A stretch of DNA of 34,742 bases from an uncultured Winogradskyella sp. (GTDB lineage Bacteria; Bacteroidota; Bacteroidia; Flavobacteriales; Flavobacteriaceae): contig CAJXVG010000009.1 in NCBI GenBank assembly GCA_913061495.1, positions 1 through 34,742 on the forward strand, read 5' to 3'. Of the stretch, positions 13,736-23,133 are shown one piece after another. A program made the position numbers and the translations under genes. Every line of letters starts with the position of its first letter. Within the stretch, counting starts at the first letter, position 1. The notes under the pieces were generated by a model, which was given only the letters and a program-made list of their open reading frames with translations, made no database searches and was not told the DNA's origin.

Positions 13736-16700
13736 TCAATAATCATAACGTCTACCATGTCCACTAACAGAGGTCAGCCGTTTTCTGTCTTTGTAAATTG
13801 CTAAATTTAATATTTCGGCAAATTGGGTTGTCAGTTCCTTAGTTTGGTCTATGGCAACACCAGAGGCATCAGACTTATAGTAATATTTTACAACCAAATT
13901 ATTTTTATTACTTGGCTTTAAAAACGCGATGTAGTGCAACACTTCAGAATTACCATAATAATTGTCTTTATCAATTTTAAAGAAATACATTACTGCATTT
14001 TTGCCGTTATCTGTTAAAAAATCTTTTTTCAAGAGAAAGCTTACAGAGTCTTTTTCTTTTTCAAACCTAGCACTAGCCAATAACTTGGATTTGGCAAATT
14101 GCTCTTGGTTTATATCTAGCGAATTCATTTTGTGTAATAACCTTGCTCTATTAAGTTGCTCAAGCAATAAATACTGGTTGGCTTCGTCTTTAATTGTTTT
14201 TTCTTTTAATTTTTTAGGAATGGTTTCTTTTTCTTTTGTGAGTAATACGTAATATTTTACTAGGGCAAATTTGTCATCTACATTCAACAGTTTTTCAAAA
14301 AAATCTTTTGCCAAACGCTCATTTCTATAGGGAAAAATTAAATTAACGTAGGTGCTCAAATCTCTAGAATAAGAGCTGTACTTTCTGTTGTTGTTGCTCA
14401 AACTTCGTTTTACTTCTATCTTCCCATCATTGATTATTTGATTTTTGTACTTTTTGTACGCTTTAGGTTTAATTAAGCCACTGTCACTTATCTTAGACAG
14501 TAAATTGTAAAGTGGTTGTTTGTATTCCTCAATGGTACTATATTGTAAAATCTTTGGATAAAGATTTGCCTTTAGCTTTAAGGAATCTTTTTTTCCGTAA
14601 TTAAAAAAAATGCTACCAACTTTTCCCAAAGGTAAATCACGTTCCATTAAATCCATAAAAAGTTCATAAGCGTCTTTTTTGTTAGAATCTAATAGACCCT
14701 CTAATATTGCGGTTTGTGTGTTTGGGTCAGAATAACTTTCAAAATAAAGTTGTTGAATAAAATTGAGATTCGTTTTTAAGTCTATTTTAATCAGCTCTTC
14801 TGTTAAGTGCGATTTTATGTTTTTGCGTTCCTTTGGGAAATCAAATTCTTTAAGTAATGCGACAATAGTAGCGCTATGTTTTTTGTTGAATTTTATGAGC
14901 TTGTAAGCGTCTAAGACAATGCTATCATTAGCTTTTAAGGCCTTAAAAAAGGTATCGGTTTTATCTTTTAAAACGTCAACTCCCATAAGTGTGTCTTTTG
15001 GCGTAAAGGAATCGTAAAACTGAGACACAAATTTTGATGGACCGCTTATGGAATCCACTAAAGTTTTTAATTCAAAAAGCACACCTTTCTTCAGTATATT
15101 CTTAACCAATACTTTTTTTGAACTGGCAGAATCTGTATAACTAAAACTATAATAATTGATACCGTCAATTTTAGATTTTGAACGATTTGAAATTTTGAAT
15201 TTCTTACCATCAAAATAACGATTGCTGTAGTTTACTTTTTCCTCTAAATCTTGCCAAAGACTATCTACATTTTGAAACATTTGCAAATCGTGAAACTTTT
15301 TTCGTTTTACAAAAATCTGTTCGTTGGCTTTGGTAGAATAGACAGTTTCTTTTGTTTTTTCGTCGTAATCCTTTGCTTTTTTATTGTCGTTGTACCCGTA
15401 GCCATTTGGCATTGGTAACTTGGTGTTTGTATTTACCGAAAAGTACAACGACGTGTCTGTTACTTTCTTAAAACCAGAATAATCAATGGTGTTAAAATTC
15501 AAAGAGTTAAAGTATGTTGATTTGTCTTTTTTGTTAGAACCTACATAACCCAAAAGATAGTAACTACCATCTTTTACAACGGTTTTGAGGTATAGATTTT
15601 TGTTTAAAGTGGAATCTAAAACAGCATAAGATTCGTAGGTTTTATACTTGCCAGACTTAAAACTACCTTTAGCTTCTTTCAACTTATAATTTTTATAAAA
15701 TGCATGATGAAAATACTTGGCTTCAAAACTATCTTCTTCAATATAAGAAACATCATTTAAAACGGCTTCTTCCATAAAATAATAGGCATTACCTCTATAA
15801 CCTTGAAGCAATTTTTTGCCACTGTTTTCCATATTACTTGTGGTGTAATACTCTGGAAATAAAACTTCAAATTTTTCATTGGGAGTTGTAAACTTTTTTA
15901 TAGAATTTGAAGGGGTTTTAATCTCAATGGAATTAAAAATCTTGTTCTCATGTTGCAGTACAAAATCACTTCTGCCAGCAAATTTCACGATAATAATTTC
16001 TAAAGGAGTTTGGTAAATATGGTATTTCTGAAACTCACCTTTCTTAGTTTTATTTATGATTTTTAATCCTTTATAAGGTACCGAAAGTTCTTCTTTCTTA
16101 ACAATTTCACCTGGAATATCTTCATACAACAAGTCGTCAATATCTTCTAAAGAAATGGTTTCCTTTTCATTTGGCAAATACAAAAATCTACTAATACGGT
16201 TTATGGTGAGATATGCGCCATTTGTCATGTCCGGATCGAGATAATAATTTTGTCCGCCATAGGTAAACTCACGTAACTTATCGTAAGTGTTTAAAGAAAT
16301 AAACCCATCTGGAGTGCTATGTTTTTTTAGCTTTGGCTCAATAAAAAGACTATCTAGTTTTGTTTTTTCTGTTTTACTGTAATCGGTTTGTTCAGAGGTC
16401 AGTGCCTTAACTGTATAACCACGTTGGCGTAACATATTTATCATTCCTTGGTCTCCAGGTAAATGTGCTGCACCAACTCCAGCAAATACTGATGTGTTTT
16501 TTACTAAACCTTCAAGTGCAACCACCATATTCTCATTACGCTTATAGAGCATATTTTCACGATAGAATTCTGTGTTTACACCAGCTCCAATAGAATCTAA
16601 AAGATCCAAGTTTCTATCGCGATATAAGTTCTCTTGAATGAGATATGGATTTTCCTTAGCAAACAACTTTTGTAACCAAGGCTCTATTTCCTTTTTTTCT

Positions 16701-17239
16701 GAATTGTACATTGCTTTAGTCGTGAGGTATCTAGATTCAGCCAAATCCTCTAAGGCAACAATTTCCTTATTGTTTTTCTTTCCTGCTTGAAAGATGAACA
16801 TATCTAAATAGGTTTCTTCCTCAAAATTATCAGCAGCATTATTTTTGCGGTACAGATAGGCATTTATGGCATTATTGTCCATTCGGATTGAACCTCGAAC
16901 TGTCATTGCTTCTGGATGTGACAACTTGAAAATATCGGAGTAAAAATCGTTACGATAGCTGTTATAATATGCCATTTCACCCAACATCATATCATAGTTA
17001 AAGCCTGGCCAAGTCATTGGGTCAGATTCTAACGCAATAGTCTCGCTGGCATTCAAGGCTTTATAAAACACGTCATCTAATCGAAAAGCTACCTTTTTGC
17101 TTACATGCATGGTACCGTAGAGATACGATGGTTTTTCTATGCCATTACCAGTAATTTCCCAAAGTAAGCTTTGGTATTGATTTTGCGAAAAACAACTTAT
17201 CGAAAAGAGAACTATAAGAAGAGATATATAATTTTTCAT
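13736..17239 (-). CDS. Large secreted TraB/GumN-family protein
   Basis: A 1167-aa protein with a signal peptide (MKNYISLLIVLFSISCFSQ). Residues about 22-285 form a TraB/GumN domain with its two histidine motifs: YLYGTMHVS (about 39-47) and VGAAHLPGDQGMINMLRQRGYTV (about 255-277). The middle acidic motifs ETIALESDP and IVALEDLAE are also present. Family members are proposed metal-dependent proteases or hydrolases, mostly about 300 aa. Here a roughly 880-residue C-terminal extension follows, rich in Lys and Asp, with beta-rich segments (about 300-700) and a helical part (about 750-1050) that may form alpha-solenoid repeats. I recognise no named domain there. It stands alone between the spacer and the divergent hemH. 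Confidence 0.82.
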   Translation of the reverse strand: MKNYISLLIVLFSISCFSQNQYQSLLWEITGNGIEKPSYLYGTMHVSKKVAFRLDDVFYKALNASETIALESDPMTWPGFNYDMMLGEMAYYNSYRNDFYSDIFKLSHPEAMTVRGSIRMDNNAINAYLYRKNNAADNFEEETYLDMFIFQAGKKNNKEIVALEDLAESRYLTTKAMYNSEKKEIEPWLQKLFAKENPYLIQENLYRDRNLDLLDSIGAGVNTEFYRENMLYKRNENMVVALEGLVKNTSVFAGVGAAHLPGDQGMINMLRQRGYTVKALTSEQTDYSKTEKTKLDSLFIEPKLKKHSTPDGFISLNTYDKLREFTYGGQNYYLDPDMTNGAYLTINRISRFLYLPNEKETISLEDIDDLLYEDIPGEIVKKEELSVPYKGLKIINKTKKGEFQKYHIYQTPLEIIIVKFAGRSDFVLQHENKIFNSIEIKTPSNSIKKFTTPNEKFEVLFPEYYTTSNMENSGKKLLQGYRGNAYYFMEEAVLNDVSYIEEDSFEAKYFHHAFYKNYKLKEAKGSFKSGKYKTYESYAVLDSTLNKNLYLKTVVKDGSYYLLGYVGSNKKDKSTYFNSLNFNTIDYSGFKKVTDTSLYFSVNTNTKLPMPNGYGYNDNKKAKDYDEKTKETVYSTKANEQIFVKRKKFHDLQMFQNVDSLWQDLEEKVNYSNRYFDGKKFKISNRSKSKIDGINYYSFSYTDSASSKKVLVKNILKKGVLFELKTLVDSISGPSKFVSQFYDSFTPKDTLMGVDVLKDKTDTFFKALKANDSIVLDAYKLIKFNKKHSATIVALLKEFDFPKERKNIKSHLTEELIKIDLKTNLNFIQQLYFESYSDPNTQTAILEGLLDSNKKDAYELFMDLMERDLPLGKVGSIFFNYGKKDSLKLKANLYPKILQYSTIEEYKQPLYNLLSKISDSGLIKPKAYKKYKNQIINDGKIEVKRSLSNNNRKYSSYSRDLSTYVNLIFPYRNERLAKDFFEKLLNVDDKFALVKYYVLLTKEKETIPKKLKEKTIKDEANQYLLLEQLNRARLLHKMNSLDINQEQFAKSKLLASARFEKEKDSVSFLLKKDFLTDNGKNAVMYFFKIDKDNYYGNSEVLHYIAFLKPSNKNNLVVKYYYKSDASGVAIDQTKELTTQFAEILNLAIYKDRKRLTSVSGHGRRYDY

Positions 17240-17358
17240 TCGTATAATTTAAACAAGGCTTGTAAAGATATCTAAATAACTGAATTAGCAAAATATTTAA
17301 CGCTATCACACCTTAAATTGGAACGAATACCATTACAGACTATTGCATTAAGAGTTGT

Positions 17359-17366
17359 ATTTTTGC
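17359..17366 (+). promoter_or_regulatory. Candidate -7 box for hemH
   Basis: The sequence TATTTTTG fits TAnnTTTG, 17 bases before the hemH ATG. A TTG lies only 12 bases upstream, closer than usual, so the -33 element is uncertain. Confidence 0.4.
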
Positions 17367-17383
17367 TTTTGAAAAATTAAAGC

Positions 17384-18424
17384 ATGAAAAAAGGAGTTTT
17401 ACTGGTCAATCTTGGTTCGCCAGATAGTCCAAATCCTAAGGATGTTAAAAAATACTTAGGTGAATTTTTAATGGACAAACGTGTCATTGATGTACCACTT
17501 TGGGCTAGAACCCTTTTGGTCAAAGGCATAATTTTAAATACAAGACCAAAAGCATCTGCACAAGCTTATCAAAAAATTTGGTGGGACGAAGGCTCTCCAC
17601 TAATTGTGCTGTCAGAAAGATTGCAAGAAAAAGTTCAGGATAAAGTAGATTATCCTGTGGCATTAGCCATGCGCTACGGAAGCATGACCATAAAAAAAGG
17701 ATTGCAGACATTAGTTGATAAAGGCTGTACCGAAATTAAAACCATTCCGCTTTACCCACAATTTGCCATGGCAACAACCGAAACCATTGATGTAAAAGTA
17801 GATGAATTGGTTGCCGAATATTTTCCACAAGTCAAAATAACCCGATCTCCTGCATTTTATCATCGTAAAGATTACATTAATGTACTTTCAAAAAGTATTG
17901 CAGAACGATTAGAGAGCTTGGATTATGAGCATATTCTTTTTAGTTATCATGGAGTTCCAGAAAGGCATATCCGTAAAAGTGACATTACCAATGGTAATTG
18001 TAAAATGAATGGTAAATGCTGTTTTAAAATGGGCAGTAAGCAACATGAATTCTGTTACCGTCACCAATGTGAAATCACAACGGTAAACGTAGCTAAAAAA
18101 TTGGGATTGAAAAATGGGACATATTCTACGACGTTCCAATCCAGACTTGGTTTTGATCCATGGTTAAAACCCTATACAGACCGAACCATTGAGCGTATGG
18201 GAAAGGCTGGCATTAAAAAAATGGCTATTGTTACACCAGCCTTTGTAAGCGATTGCCTTGAAACTTTAGAAGAAATTGCTATGGAAGGTGAAGAAATTTT
18301 TCACGAAGTTGGTGGAGAAGAATTCACTGTAATTCCATGTCTTAATGACCGTGAAGATTTTACTCAAGTACTCACAAATATGATTGAAGAATGGACAAGC
18401 TCTAAAAAAACATTAACCATTTAA
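17384..18424 (+). CDS. hemH: Ferrochelatase
   Basis: A 346-aa enzyme inserting Fe2+ into protoporphyrin IX, the last step of protoheme synthesis. It begins with the family signature KKGVLLVNLGSPDSP. It holds the catalytic histidine in FSYHGVPERHI (His189) and has a Cys-containing loop (Cys206, 212, 213, 224, 229) that resembles other Bacteroidota ferrochelatases. The conserved acidic part near the C-terminus (SDCLETLEEI) is present. The stop overlaps the MATE gene start as TAATG. It is separated from the main hem operon by about 6.5 kb and read in the opposite direction. Confidence 0.97.
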   Translation: MKKGVLLVNLGSPDSPNPKDVKKYLGEFLMDKRVIDVPLWARTLLVKGIILNTRPKASAQAYQKIWWDEGSPLIVLSERLQEKVQDKVDYPVALAMRYGSMTIKKGLQTLVDKGCTEIKTIPLYPQFAMATTETIDVKVDELVAEYFPQVKITRSPAFYHRKDYINVLSKSIAERLESLDYEHILFSYHGVPERHIRKSDITNGNCKMNGKCCFKMGSKQHEFCYRHQCEITTVNVAKKLGLKNGTYSTTFQSRLGFDPWLKPYTDRTIERMGKAGIKKMAIVTPAFVSDCLETLEEIAMEGEEIFHEVGGEEFTVIPCLNDREDFTQVLTNMIEEWTSSKKTLTI

Positions 18425-19779
18425 TGGCAAAAGCATCTTCACAAGAGTTAGGAAATAAACCCATCGGGAAATTATTGATAAAACAAGCTGTACCAGCTTC
18501 TATCGGTATTTTGGTAATGTCACTCAATATTCTGATTGACACAATTTTTGTTGGAAACTGGATTGGTCCAACAGCCATAGCTGCAATAAACGTGGTGCTG
18601 CCAGTGTCATTTTTTATTGCAGCTTTAGGAATGTCTATTGGTGTTGGTGGTTCATCTATAATTTCGAGAGCTTTAGGTGCTGATAATGATAGCAAGGCCT
18701 TAAAAACCTTTGGTAACCAAATTACCTTAACCGTTTTATTTACAGTGGTTTTTGTGGTTTTTGGGCTAATTTATGTCAATGATTTAATTCCCGCATTTGG
18801 TGGTAAAGGTGACATATTTGAGCCAGCAAAGATCTACTATAAAATTGTACTTTACGGTGTGCCAGTATTGGCACTTTGTATGATGGGAAATACCGTTATT
18901 AGAGCTGAAGGCAAACCAAAATTTGCTATGTACGCCATGATGTTTCCTTCCGTTGGAAATTTGATTTTGGATTATCTTTTCATAAATGTTTTTGATTGGG
19001 GAATGGAAGGAGCAGCGTGGGCAACAACAGGCTCTTATGTGCTATGTTTTATATTTATTGTCTGGTACTTTCTCTCTAAAAATTCAGAATTAAAAATAAG
19101 TTTTGCCCATTTTGGGTTGGATTTGCCCATTGTAAAAGAAATTGGTTCCTTAGGATTCGTAACACTTTCAAGACAAGCGATTGTGAGTGTCACCTATTTG
19201 TTAATGAATAATATTTTATTTGAATTGGGAGGCGAAACCTCCGTAACTGCTTATGCTATTGTGGGTAGAATGCTTATGTTCGCTTTGTTCCCTGTGTATG
19301 GCATTACACAAGGATTTTTACCAATTGCAGGCTATAATTACGGTGCCTATAAGTTTGAAAGAGTAAAGGAAACCATCATAACAGCTATTAAGTATGCTGC
19401 TTTATTAGCTGGAGTAGTATTTATATTTTTAATGGTATTCCCAGAAGCCATTACCAGTGTTTTCACACAAGATGCCGAAGTATTAAAAGAAACACCTCCA
19501 GCAATGCGTTGGGTATTTGCAGCAACTCCAGTAATTGCTGTTCAGTTGATTGGTGCCGCATATTTTCAAGCCGTTGGGAAAGCGATACCTGCACTATTGT
19601 TAACATTAACACGTCAAGGGTTTTTCTTTATTCCGTTGATTTTAATTTTACCACAGTTTTATGGCGAAATGGGAGTTTGGATGTCTTTTCCCATTGCTGA
19701 TGTATTATCAACTATTGTTACAGCATTTTTTTTACAGAGAGAGGTGAAGTTAAATTTGCTACCAATGGATTCGGAATAA
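18424..19779 (+). CDS. MATE-family multidrug/cation antiporter
   Basis: A 451-aa polytopic inner-membrane protein with about twelve hydrophobic segments arranged as two MATE repeats (about 15-220 and 240-440). Typical features are GKLLIKQAVPASIGILVMSLN at the N-terminus, the VGGSSIISRALG loop, and YGITQGFLPIAGYNYGA between the halves. The family exports drugs or metabolites in exchange for Na+ or H+. It is translationally coupled to hemH by a one-base overlap; a role in porphyrin export can only be speculated. Confidence 0.92.
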   Translation: MAKASSQELGNKPIGKLLIKQAVPASIGILVMSLNILIDTIFVGNWIGPTAIAAINVVLPVSFFIAALGMSIGVGGSSIISRALGADNDSKALKTFGNQITLTVLFTVVFVVFGLIYVNDLIPAFGGKGDIFEPAKIYYKIVLYGVPVLALCMMGNTVIRAEGKPKFAMYAMMFPSVGNLILDYLFINVFDWGMEGAAWATTGSYVLCFIFIVWYFLSKNSELKISFAHFGLDLPIVKEIGSLGFVTLSRQAIVSVTYLLMNNILFELGGETSVTAYAIVGRMLMFALFPVYGITQGFLPIAGYNYGAYKFERVKETIITAIKYAALLAGVVFIFLMVFPEAITSVFTQDAEVLKETPPAMRWVFAATPVIAVQLIGAAYFQAVGKAIPALLLTLTRQGFFFIPLILILPQFYGEMGVWMSFPIADVLSTIVTAFFLQREVKLNLLPMDSE

Positions 19780-19824
19780 TTTATAATCCGTAATTTTAAA
19801 TCTGAATAACCAACCAATTTCAAG

Positions 19825-20010
19825 ATGAAATTTTTAACCTTTTCAGTAGTTGCCCTGTTTTCTTTTTTCAGCTTTAATTTTCAATCACCAAATTACTCAG
19901 GTTTACTATATGGGTCGTTTGTTTTTTTTCGTGACAAAAGAGATGGGAAGAAAGCTTTTAATTCAACATTCAATTTCAAGCAATTAAATTATTTATTCGT
20001 TAAAAAGTAA
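19825..20010 (+). CDS. Small hypothetical protein upstream of hemJ
   Basis: A 61-codon ORF beginning MKFLTFSVVALFSFFSFNFQ, which looks like a signal peptide, followed by a short polar tail. No family recognised. The stop overlaps the hemJ ATG as TAATG, which supports translation, but the Phe/Asn-rich composition could also arise by chance in AT-rich DNA. Confidence 0.4.
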   Translation: MKFLTFSVVALFSFFSFNFQSPNYSGLLYGSFVFFRDKRDGKKAFNSTFNFKQLNYLFVKK

Positions 20011-20558
20011 TGGAATACTACAACTACATAAAATCCCTACATTTAATCTTTGTTATTACGTGGTTTGCAGGTTTGTTCTACATTCCAAGACTTTTTGTTT
20101 ACCAAATTGAAGCTTTTCACAAGCCGTCACCAGACAAAGAAATATTGGGAAAACAACTCAAATTAATGGCTAAACGTTTGTGGTTCATTATCACTTGGCC
20201 TTCAGCAATTTTAGCTATATTTTTTGCAGTTTGGTTAATTATTTTAATTCCGAGTTGGTTAGAAGAAAGTTGGATGCACGTAAAACTCACATTTGTCGTA
20301 TTACTTATTGTATATCATATTAAAACACATTTTTATTTCAACCAATTGCAACGAGATGAAGTAAAGGTAACTTCAAACTTTATGCGTATTTGGAATGAAG
20401 GTGCCACGTTTATCCTTTTTGCAGTAGTGTTTTTAGTGATATTAAAAAATTCTATCAATTGGATTTTTGGTGTAATAGGAATTATTGTTCTAGGTGTTTT
20501 AATTATGCTAGGCTTTAAATTGTATAAAAATATTCGCTCTAAAAACTCTGAAGATTAA
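20010..20558 (+). CDS. hemJ: Protoporphyrinogen IX oxidase HemJ (UPF0093)
   Basis: A 182-aa membrane protein with four to five transmembrane helices. It matches the HemJ pattern: a conserved His in the first helix (SLHLIFVITWFAGLFYIPRLFVYQ), the basic loop before helix two (LMAKRLWFIITWPS), and WMHVKLTFVVLLIVYHIK with the conserved HxK. HemJ oxidises protoporphyrinogen IX to protoporphyrin IX and binds heme b. This supplies the step between HemF and HemH, both also in the window. No HemG or HemY is seen here. Confidence 0.88.
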   Translation: MEYYNYIKSLHLIFVITWFAGLFYIPRLFVYQIEAFHKPSPDKEILGKQLKLMAKRLWFIITWPSAILAIFFAVWLIILIPSWLEESWMHVKLTFVVLLIVYHIKTHFYFNQLQRDEVKVTSNFMRIWNEGATFILFAVVFLVILKNSINWIFGVIGIIVLGVLIMLGFKLYKNIRSKNSED

Positions 20559-20597
20559 TTGCAAATTTAAAAAGGTAAACATCTGTAATTTAGTAAA

Positions 20598-20629
20598 TTG
20601 ACAATTGAGCTTTGTCCTGAGTACCTTTG
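20598..20629 (+). promoter_or_regulatory. Promoter for the sensor kinase gene
   Basis: TTG (20598-20600), then a 21-base spacer, then TACCTTTG (20622-20629). This agrees with the TTG-N17-23-TAnnTTTG consensus of Bacteroidota. Transcription would start about 60 bases before the ATG at 20698. Confidence 0.6.
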
Positions 20630-20676
20630 GTTTGATTATTGCTATATTTAGAAGAAATATTAAGAATTAAAAGTTA

Positions 20677-20690
20677 CCCGATATCTCGGG
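20677..20690. repeat. GC-rich hairpin just before the kinase start codon
   Basis: The sequence CCCGATATCTCGGG forms a five-base stem (CCCGA/TCGGG) with a TATC loop, seven bases upstream of the ATG at 20698. It stands out in AT-rich surroundings. It could hinder ribosome access, or be one more short dispersed palindrome. Confidence 0.55.
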
Positions 20691-20697
20691 CATTTTA

Positions 20698-22158
20698 ATG
20701 AAATTAAAAAAACTGTCCTTAAGAGCTCGAATATTTGTTGCCATGATACTTTTGGTATTGTTGGCATCTATTTTAATTGCTGCAGTAACCATTTATCAAT
20801 ATAACGAGGAAGCACGGGATTACCACAAGGAGCGTTTAGAACGAAAGGAATCTGCCATAAGAGAGCATATTAATTTTGTTATTAATGGGAGGCAGAACAC
20901 CTATGAAATTAAAACGGAAAACCTACCATTGATTTTTAAGGAAAAAATTTATGAGATTGCTACAATTCACAACCTTCAGATTAATCTTTACGATTTAGAT
21001 GGTAACCTGCTAAAATCTTCAAAAGCTACACTAAACACACTTGGCTCAGACAAGTGTATGGACGTTGAAGTTTTAAATAGATTGGCACATACGGCAGAAC
21101 ATAGGTTTGTTTTTAAAAACGAAAAAAACGGACAGGTTTTTCAATCTTCCTATTCTTATATCACTGATCAAAAATCAAAAAACCTTGCCATACTCAATTT
21201 ACCGTACTTAGAAAATGATGATTTTTTAAATAAGGAGCTAAAGGAATTTTTAATGCGTTTAGGCTATGCCTATTTTGTTATGATTTTAGTGGCAATAGCA
21301 TTTGCCTATTTTATTTCAAAATATATTACCAGATCTCTGAAAACCATCAGCGAAAAAATGGATGAAATCCGCCTTGAAAAACGAAACAAGAAAATTGAAA
21401 TAGAAACTTCAAGTGAGGAGATTGAAACCCTTGTCCATTCTTATAATAGTATGATTGATGAACTTGAAGCTTCTGCGGTAAAATTAGCCACTAGCGAACG
21501 CGAACAAGCTTGGAGAGAAATGGCAAAACAAGTGGCACACGAGATTAAAAACCCATTGACACCAATGCGGTTGAGTGTACAAAGTTTTCAACGAAAATTT
21601 AATCCAGAAGACGAAAACATACATCAAAAAGTTGCTGAATACAGTAATACATTGATTCAACAAATTGACACAATGAGTTCCATTGCATCTGCATTTTCAA
21701 ATTTCGCTAAAATGCCAGCACAAAAAAATGAGCAGTTAAATGTGGTACAAATCGTAAAAATGGCCTTAGATATTTTTAACGAAGACAATATTTCTTTTGA
21801 GTCTGAACGTGAAGAAATAATTGCCAAGTTTGACAGAACTCAGTTAATTAGAGTGGTAACCAATTTGGTAAAAAACGCTATTCAGGCTATGCCAATAGAT
21901 GCTAAAGATCCAAAAATTAAAGTCAGGGTTTTTGATGAAGACGGTCTGGTAAAAATTACTGTTAAAGACAACGGAATGGGTATTGAAGAAGCTACAAAAG
22001 CTAAAATTTTTGAACCCAAATTTACCACTAAAAGTAGTGGTATGGGATTAGGATTGGCCATGGTAAAAAATATAGTGGAAACCTATAAAGGAAATATTAC
22101 CTTTACTTCTGAAAAAGGAAAAGGCACAACATTTACAGTTTCCTTCCCTAAAAAGTAG
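20698..22158 (+). CDS. Membrane sensor histidine kinase (NtrY-like)
   Basis: A 486-aa kinase with two transmembrane segments (about 10-33 and 190-207) enclosing a periplasmic sensor of about 155 residues. A HAMP linker follows (about 208-260), then the dimerisation/phosphoacceptor domain with His281 in QVAHEIKNPLTPMRLS, then the ATPase domain with NLVKNAIQAM (N box), DNGMGIEE (G1) and GMGLGLAMVKNIV (G2). The H-box form is that of NtrY-type kinases. No response regulator is adjacent, so the partner lies elsewhere. It has its own promoter. Confidence 0.93.
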   Translation: MKLKKLSLRARIFVAMILLVLLASILIAAVTIYQYNEEARDYHKERLERKESAIREHINFVINGRQNTYEIKTENLPLIFKEKIYEIATIHNLQINLYDLDGNLLKSSKATLNTLGSDKCMDVEVLNRLAHTAEHRFVFKNEKNGQVFQSSYSYITDQKSKNLAILNLPYLENDDFLNKELKEFLMRLGYAYFVMILVAIAFAYFISKYITRSLKTISEKMDEIRLEKRNKKIEIETSSEEIETLVHSYNSMIDELEASAVKLATSEREQAWREMAKQVAHEIKNPLTPMRLSVQSFQRKFNPEDENIHQKVAEYSNTLIQQIDTMSSIASAFSNFAKMPAQKNEQLNVVQIVKMALDIFNEDNISFESEREEIIAKFDRTQLIRVVTNLVKNAIQAMPIDAKDPKIKVRVFDEDGLVKITVKDNGMGIEEATKAKIFEPKFTTKSSGMGLGLAMVKNIVETYKGNITFTSEKGKGTTFTVSFPKK

Positions 22159-22219
22159 AATAGACTTGTAATCCTGAAATTGATTTAGGACCTTTAAAAT
22201 TTGAAATTAAAAACATAAG

Positions 22220-22239
22220 ATTCCCACTTTAATGGGAAT
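22220..22239. terminator. Hairpin between the kinase and enoyl-CoA hydratase genes
   Basis: Arms ATTCCCA and TGGGAAT form a perfect seven-base stem with the loop CTTTAA, followed by an AT-rich stretch without a clean T-run. It lies 14 bases upstream of the ATG at 22254. It could be a weak terminator or a 5' leader structure. Confidence 0.4.
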
Positions 22240-22253
22240 TAAAATAATCTTCC

Positions 22254-23036
22254 ATGAGTTACGAAAATATATTATCAGAATTTAAAAACGGAATCACAAC
22301 AATCAGCATCAATAGACCAAAAAAGTTAAATGCACTGAACAAGGCAACTATCCAAGAATTGCACGATGCTTTTGATGAAGCCGATAAAAATCCTGAAACC
22401 AAAGCCATTATAATTACAGGTAGCGGAGAAAAAGCATTTGTAGCAGGAGCAGACATCAGTGAGTTTGCAGATTTTAGTGTTGAAGAAGGTGGGAAACTAG
22501 CAGCAAAAGGGCAAGATTTATTGTTCAATTTTGTTGAAAATTTAAGCACACCAGTTATTGCAGCTGTTAACGGATTTGCTCTTGGTGGCGGATTAGAATT
22601 GGCTATGGCGTGCCATTTTAGAATAGCAAGCAATAATGCCAAAATGGGCTTACCAGAAACATCGCTTGGAGTTATTCCTGGTTATGGAGGCACACAACGT
22701 TTGCCTCAATTGGTAGGCAAGGGCAGAGCTATGGAAATGGTTATGACCGCAGGTATGATTGATGCCAACCAAGCATTACACTATGGTTTGGTAAACCATG
22801 TTGTGGAATTAGATGAATTGGTGTCATTTGCTGAAAAAATAGCAAGTAAGATTATGCGTAATTCTTCAGTTGCGATAGCAGAAGCAATAAGAGCAATTAA
22901 CGCAAATTATAAAGATGGTGTTAACGGCTTTGATATAGAGGTGGAAGCATTTGGAAATTGCTTTGGAACGGAAGATTTTACAGAAGGCACCACAGCTTTT
23001 TTAGAAAAGCGTAAGGCTGATTTTCCTGGGAAGTAA
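22254..23036 (+). CDS. Enoyl-CoA hydratase/isomerase (crotonase family)
   Basis: A 260-aa cytoplasmic enzyme hydrating trans-2-enoyl-CoA in fatty acid or amino acid degradation. The oxyanion-hole segment AFVAGADISEF (about 61-71) and NGFALGGGLELAMACHFRIAS are present. Both catalytic glutamates of true hydratases are in place (Glu115 in GGGLELAMAC, Glu135 in GLPETSLGVIPGYGGTQRL). Length is typical. No other beta-oxidation gene is adjacent. Confidence 0.92.
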   Translation: MSYENILSEFKNGITTISINRPKKLNALNKATIQELHDAFDEADKNPETKAIIITGSGEKAFVAGADISEFADFSVEEGGKLAAKGQDLLFNFVENLSTPVIAAVNGFALGGGLELAMACHFRIASNNAKMGLPETSLGVIPGYGGTQRLPQLVGKGRAMEMVMTAGMIDANQALHYGLVNHVVELDELVSFAEKIASKIMRNSSVAIAEAIRAINANYKDGVNGFDIEVEAFGNCFGTEDFTEGTTAFLEKRKADFPGK

Positions 23037-23133
23037 TATGTTGGTTGCTATGAAATTGATGTTACTACAATACAAGTAGCTCTAAGTTAATATTTTTATA
23101 ATTACTATATTGTAACTGTTTATCAGATTACAT

